From the NCBI GenBank assembly GCA_900128585.1, contig LT642295.1, positions 5,950-25,000 of the forward strand: a stretch of DNA of 19,051 nt, given 5' to 3'. This stretch comes from Stramenopiles sp. TOSAG23-3. Lineage: Eukaryota; Sar. The notes under the pieces are model-generated. The model made no database searches, was not told the DNA's origin, and saw only the letters and a list, made by a program, of their open reading frames with translations. Positions within the stretch are counted from its first letter, which is position 1. Each line of letters begins with the position of its first letter. The translations under genes and the position numbers were made by a program. Below are positions 16,765 to 19,051 of this stretch, one piece after another.

Positions 16765-19051
16765 ATGATGGATGATGGATGGATGGACAACTATCTAAGT
16801 GACCAGTCTGATGACGACTCGGAACCAAACTTTGCGAGTTCTCAATTCGATGGGACGCACTCTCCTGCGACCTTGCAACTGAAAAGACCACCCCTTAATG
16901 CCTCTGTACTAGAAGACCCATCAGGTAAATGCTTAAAAATCATTCTCACCGCACCGTCAAATAACTCTGTTAGTTTTGAGTATTTGCCACTTGACGTTGA
17001 GGGGAAGGGAAAGAAGTGTTCATGGGCTTTCAGGAAATCTACTGGTGAACAAAGTGCTTCGTGCAACAGTAACCAGAAGTTTTTTCGTACTGCCGGGTTC
17101 TACTATTTGCTGTGCCAAGATTCGCTTGGAACCCCTACAGAGCAGAAAAAATTTCTGTACGAAGGGCATGAGTATACTCACGTAAGAGTGAGTAGAGACG
17201 CTGAAGCCAAGAAAAGGAAAGGGGGCCCAAAGCTGGGGAAGAACACGGGACCCAAGCGCCAGCGCTCCACGGCCAGCCCTGAAGGACGGATTGGAAACCC
17301 AGGTCAAAGTTCGAGCAGTGGCGCTGGGCTGGAGAGAGCGGTTGACGTGTTGGCCACTGATAGTGACACCACTGCAATCGATGGCGAAGGAACGAATTTA
17401 CCAACGGAATTTTCAATGGGCGGTTATGCTGTTGAGCTAAAGCTGGTTATGCAACATGAACAGAGGGGTTTTGCAAGCATACCAGATCCAGAAAAATGGA
17501 AATCTCTTTACCATAAAAATGATGGTCAGGCAACCTCCCTCGTGACAGTCTTTTCAGGACAGACGTTTCAGGATATCAGTGATTTGGAGAAGAAGATATC
17601 CTACAAAGATTTAATATCCGATGAAATAACTGATTCGATATGCAGAGTACTTCAAGAAGGTAAGGACATTTGCGATCAAATAAGGCGCAGATCATATGAC
17701 TTCAACATCTGGAATTATAAGCGACATTACAGGACACCAAAATACGAACGTTTGTCTGTAAGCTCAATCGAACCGGTATATGATTGGTTCAATATCATAT
17801 GGCATGACAATAGACGGACAGGGTTCTTGGGCCTTGCCCCGAAGGGTCCCGGAAAGAAATCCAAAGAAGGGACTTCTTTAAAAACTACTGCCTCTGAATC
17901 TACGACTCCAGGTTCGCCACCTTCTGGTACCCCGTCACGTACTGCTTCCTCACCAGAACGTGAAGGCAGTAAGAGTTTACCTTCTGCTAGTTCTAGTCCA
18001 ACCGACATGATGGATTCCCTAGCGAATTATGCCTACGACGCCTTTCCCCGAAAATCTCTCGTTGAAAAATTTATATACAAGGTATGCAACCAAGATTTTC
18101 TTACCCGTCAAAAACTTATTCTTCAGCTTGCGCATATGAGGAACAAGCATAGCAACCTAAACGATTCATATGTTGGTTTGGGCGAACTGCAAGATCTAAA
18201 GAAGGATGGACCGAAAATATTTTCATACGGACACTCCCTGCGGGACTCAAAGTTCCAGTCCTCCTTGCTAATCTTGGCCGCGAAACTTCACGACAGCTAC
18301 GCCGTTGGAGTCCTATTGAGCCTGGGCTTTGACCCCATGGTGCAGGATATAAATGGTGACACATTTTTGCATCATGCCATCCGTGATAATTTTGAAGACG
18401 TTGTCATGGAGGCGCTTAAACATGGGTCTGCAGAGAATTTGAAGTGCATTGAAAACAACAAGGGGGAGACATCCCTGTCTTTGTCCCAGTTTTGTTCGTT
18501 AAAAATATTCGCGCTACAAGAGGGGGTGTCAGAAGGTCATGATTGGCATTATGTAGTGCCGAAAACTGCACCCAAAGAGTTCAAGAATGTCCGTGAAATT
18601 GTGCTCGAAGCGGCGAAAAGACTTTCGGGGATGTTAAACTTTGCATCCATAGCGTTTAAGAATGACCATGAAATTGTGCTCGAAGCTGTGAAAAAGTATG
18701 GGTTGGCGTTACAATATGTACCCCAGGCGTTGAAAAAGGACCGAAAATTTGTGCTCGAAGCGGTGAAAAGTGATGGGTTGGCGTTAGAAATTGTTTTCGA
18801 AGCGGTGAAACCGTATGGGTTCGCGTTAAAATATACATCCGAAAAATTTCAGAAAGACCGTAAAATTGTGTTCGAAGCGGTGAAACGTTATGCGGTGGCG
18901 TTACAATATGCATCCGAAGAGTTGAAGAAAGACCGTGAAATTGTGTTCAAAGCGGTGAAACAGTATGGGTTGGCGTTACAATATGCATCCGAAGAGTTGA
19001 AGAAAGACCGTGAAATTGTGTTCGAAGCGGTGCAACGTGATGGGCGTGCGT
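16765..19051 (+). CDS. Nuclear ankyrin / DUF4116-repeat protein (3' partial)
   Basis: The frame is open from ATG ATG at 16765/16768 (in-frame stop upstream at 16732) to the right edge: 762 codons, no intron, no stop. Residues 1-20 are acidic. About 53-142 look beta-rich and unassigned. KKRKGGPKLGKNTGPKRQR at 149-167 is a strong (bipartite) nuclear localisation signal. About 200-352 is a charged region with many Trp/Tyr (KWKSLYH, IWNYKRHYR, YDWFNIIWHD), unassigned. 355-415 is a Ser/Thr/Pro linker. About 497-572 reads as two to three ankyrin-like repeats (LLILAAKLHDSYAVGVLLSL, then DINGDTFLHHAI). From 608 on there are 25-residue DUF4116 units. DUF4116 proteins form large families in protists and large DNA viruses with no established biochemical role. 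It is divergent from the OTU-helicase gene. Probably a protein-protein interaction scaffold. Confidence 0.82.
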   Translation, partial: MMDDGWMDNYLSDQSDDDSEPNFASSQFDGTHSPATLQLKRPPLNASVLEDPSGKCLKIILTAPSNNSVSFEYLPLDVEGKGKKCSWAFRKSTGEQSASCNSNQKFFRTAGFYYLLCQDSLGTPTEQKKFLYEGHEYTHVRVSRDAEAKKRKGGPKLGKNTGPKRQRSTASPEGRIGNPGQSSSSGAGLERAVDVLATDSDTTAIDGEGTNLPTEFSMGGYAVELKLVMQHEQRGFASIPDPEKWKSLYHKNDGQATSLVTVFSGQTFQDISDLEKKISYKDLISDEITDSICRVLQEGKDICDQIRRRSYDFNIWNYKRHYRTPKYERLSVSSIEPVYDWFNIIWHDNRRTGFLGLAPKGPGKKSKEGTSLKTTASESTTPGSPPSGTPSRTASSPEREGSKSLPSASSSPTDMMDSLANYAYDAFPRKSLVEKFIYKVCNQDFLTRQKLILQLAHMRNKHSNLNDSYVGLGELQDLKKDGPKIFSYGHSLRDSKFQSSLLILAAKLHDSYAVGVLLSLGFDPMVQDINGDTFLHHAIRDNFEDVVMEALKHGSAENLKCIENNKGETSLSLSQFCSLKIFALQEGVSEGHDWHYVVPKTAPKEFKNVREIVLEAAKRLSGMLNFASIAFKNDHEIVLEAVKKYGLALQYVPQALKKDRKFVLEAVKSDGLALEIVFEAVKPYGFALKYTSEKFQKDRKIVFEAVKRYAVALQYASEELKKDREIVFKAVKQYGLALQYASEELKKDREIVFEAVQRDGRA
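18586..19051 (+). repeat. DUF4116 coding repeat array, 75-bp period
   Basis: Units start at 18586, 18661, 18736, about 18790 (truncated boundary), 18853, 18928 and 19003. Consensus: KDREIVFEAVKQYGLALQYA followed by SEELK, 25 residues. Units from 18853 and 18928 are almost identical in DNA (about 50 identical bases around 18898-18948 and 18973-19023), so duplication is recent. Units 3 and 4 together span 117 nt rather than 150, an in-frame loss of 11 codons. The array continues past the window. Confidence 0.9.

Noticed and set aside
18586-19051. Regular 75-bp repeat as a CRISPR-like array
   Set aside because: The repeat is continuous coding sequence with no unique spacers, and translates to DUF4116 units.
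1-19051. tRNA, rRNA or other structured RNA genes
   Set aside because: I read both strands for tRNA-like A/B boxes and long conserved stems and found nothing I could support.

Overview
The window is nuclear DNA of a microbial eukaryote (a protist, possibly an alga or a heterotrophic relative). Three things point this way: one clear spliceosomal intron (GTAAGT donor, CTAAC branch point, CAG acceptor), a peroxisomal enzyme ending in the PTS1 signal SKL, and a seven-helix receptor plus ER and secreted proteins. Genes are dense and nearly intron-free. Coding DNA is visibly richer in G+C than the spacers, which are AT-rich and full of homopolymers and (GAA/TTC)n tracts. DUF4116 repeats at the right edge are typical of large protist gene families, but the lineage cannot be fixed from the sequence alone.

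Layout, left to right. (1) The Met/Gly/Pro-rich C-terminal end of a gene that starts outside the window (+). (2) A seven-transmembrane receptor resembling the cAMP-receptor class (-). (3) A secretory-pathway protein with a redox-dead thioredoxin fold and an ERp29-type helical domain (-). (4) A peroxisomal acyl-CoA oxidase whose reading frame is broken once, at a run of twelve G residues (-). (5) A secreted glycosidase-like protein (+), divergent from gene 4. (6) A bile acid:sodium symporter family (SLC10/SBF) transporter with one 80-nt intron (+). (7) A 1972-residue multidomain protein (-), convergent with gene 6. It carries membrane-like segments, a SUMO-interaction-like motif, a ubiquitin-like domain ending in Gly-Gly, an OTU cysteine protease and a superfamily 2 helicase/ATPase. 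(8) Divergent from gene 7, a protein of at least 762 residues with a nuclear localisation signal, ankyrin-like repeats and a DUF4116 repeat array, running off the right edge (+).

Genes 1 to 6 look like ordinary, functionally unrelated housekeeping or cell-surface genes. The right half (genes 7 and 8) is the accessory part. Both genes are long, intronless over the visible length, lower in G+C at third positions by eye, and transcribed away from a shared 952-bp spacer that contains a 94-bp direct repeat and a GAA tract. The best candidate for something undescribed is gene 7. Its ubiquitin-like domain keeps the terminal Gly-Gly and lies about 30 residues before an OTU protease with an intact Asp/Cys/His set. 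This suggests a protein that could process itself, freeing an OTU-helicase from a membrane-associated N-terminal part. That mechanism is inference; the domains themselves are read directly.
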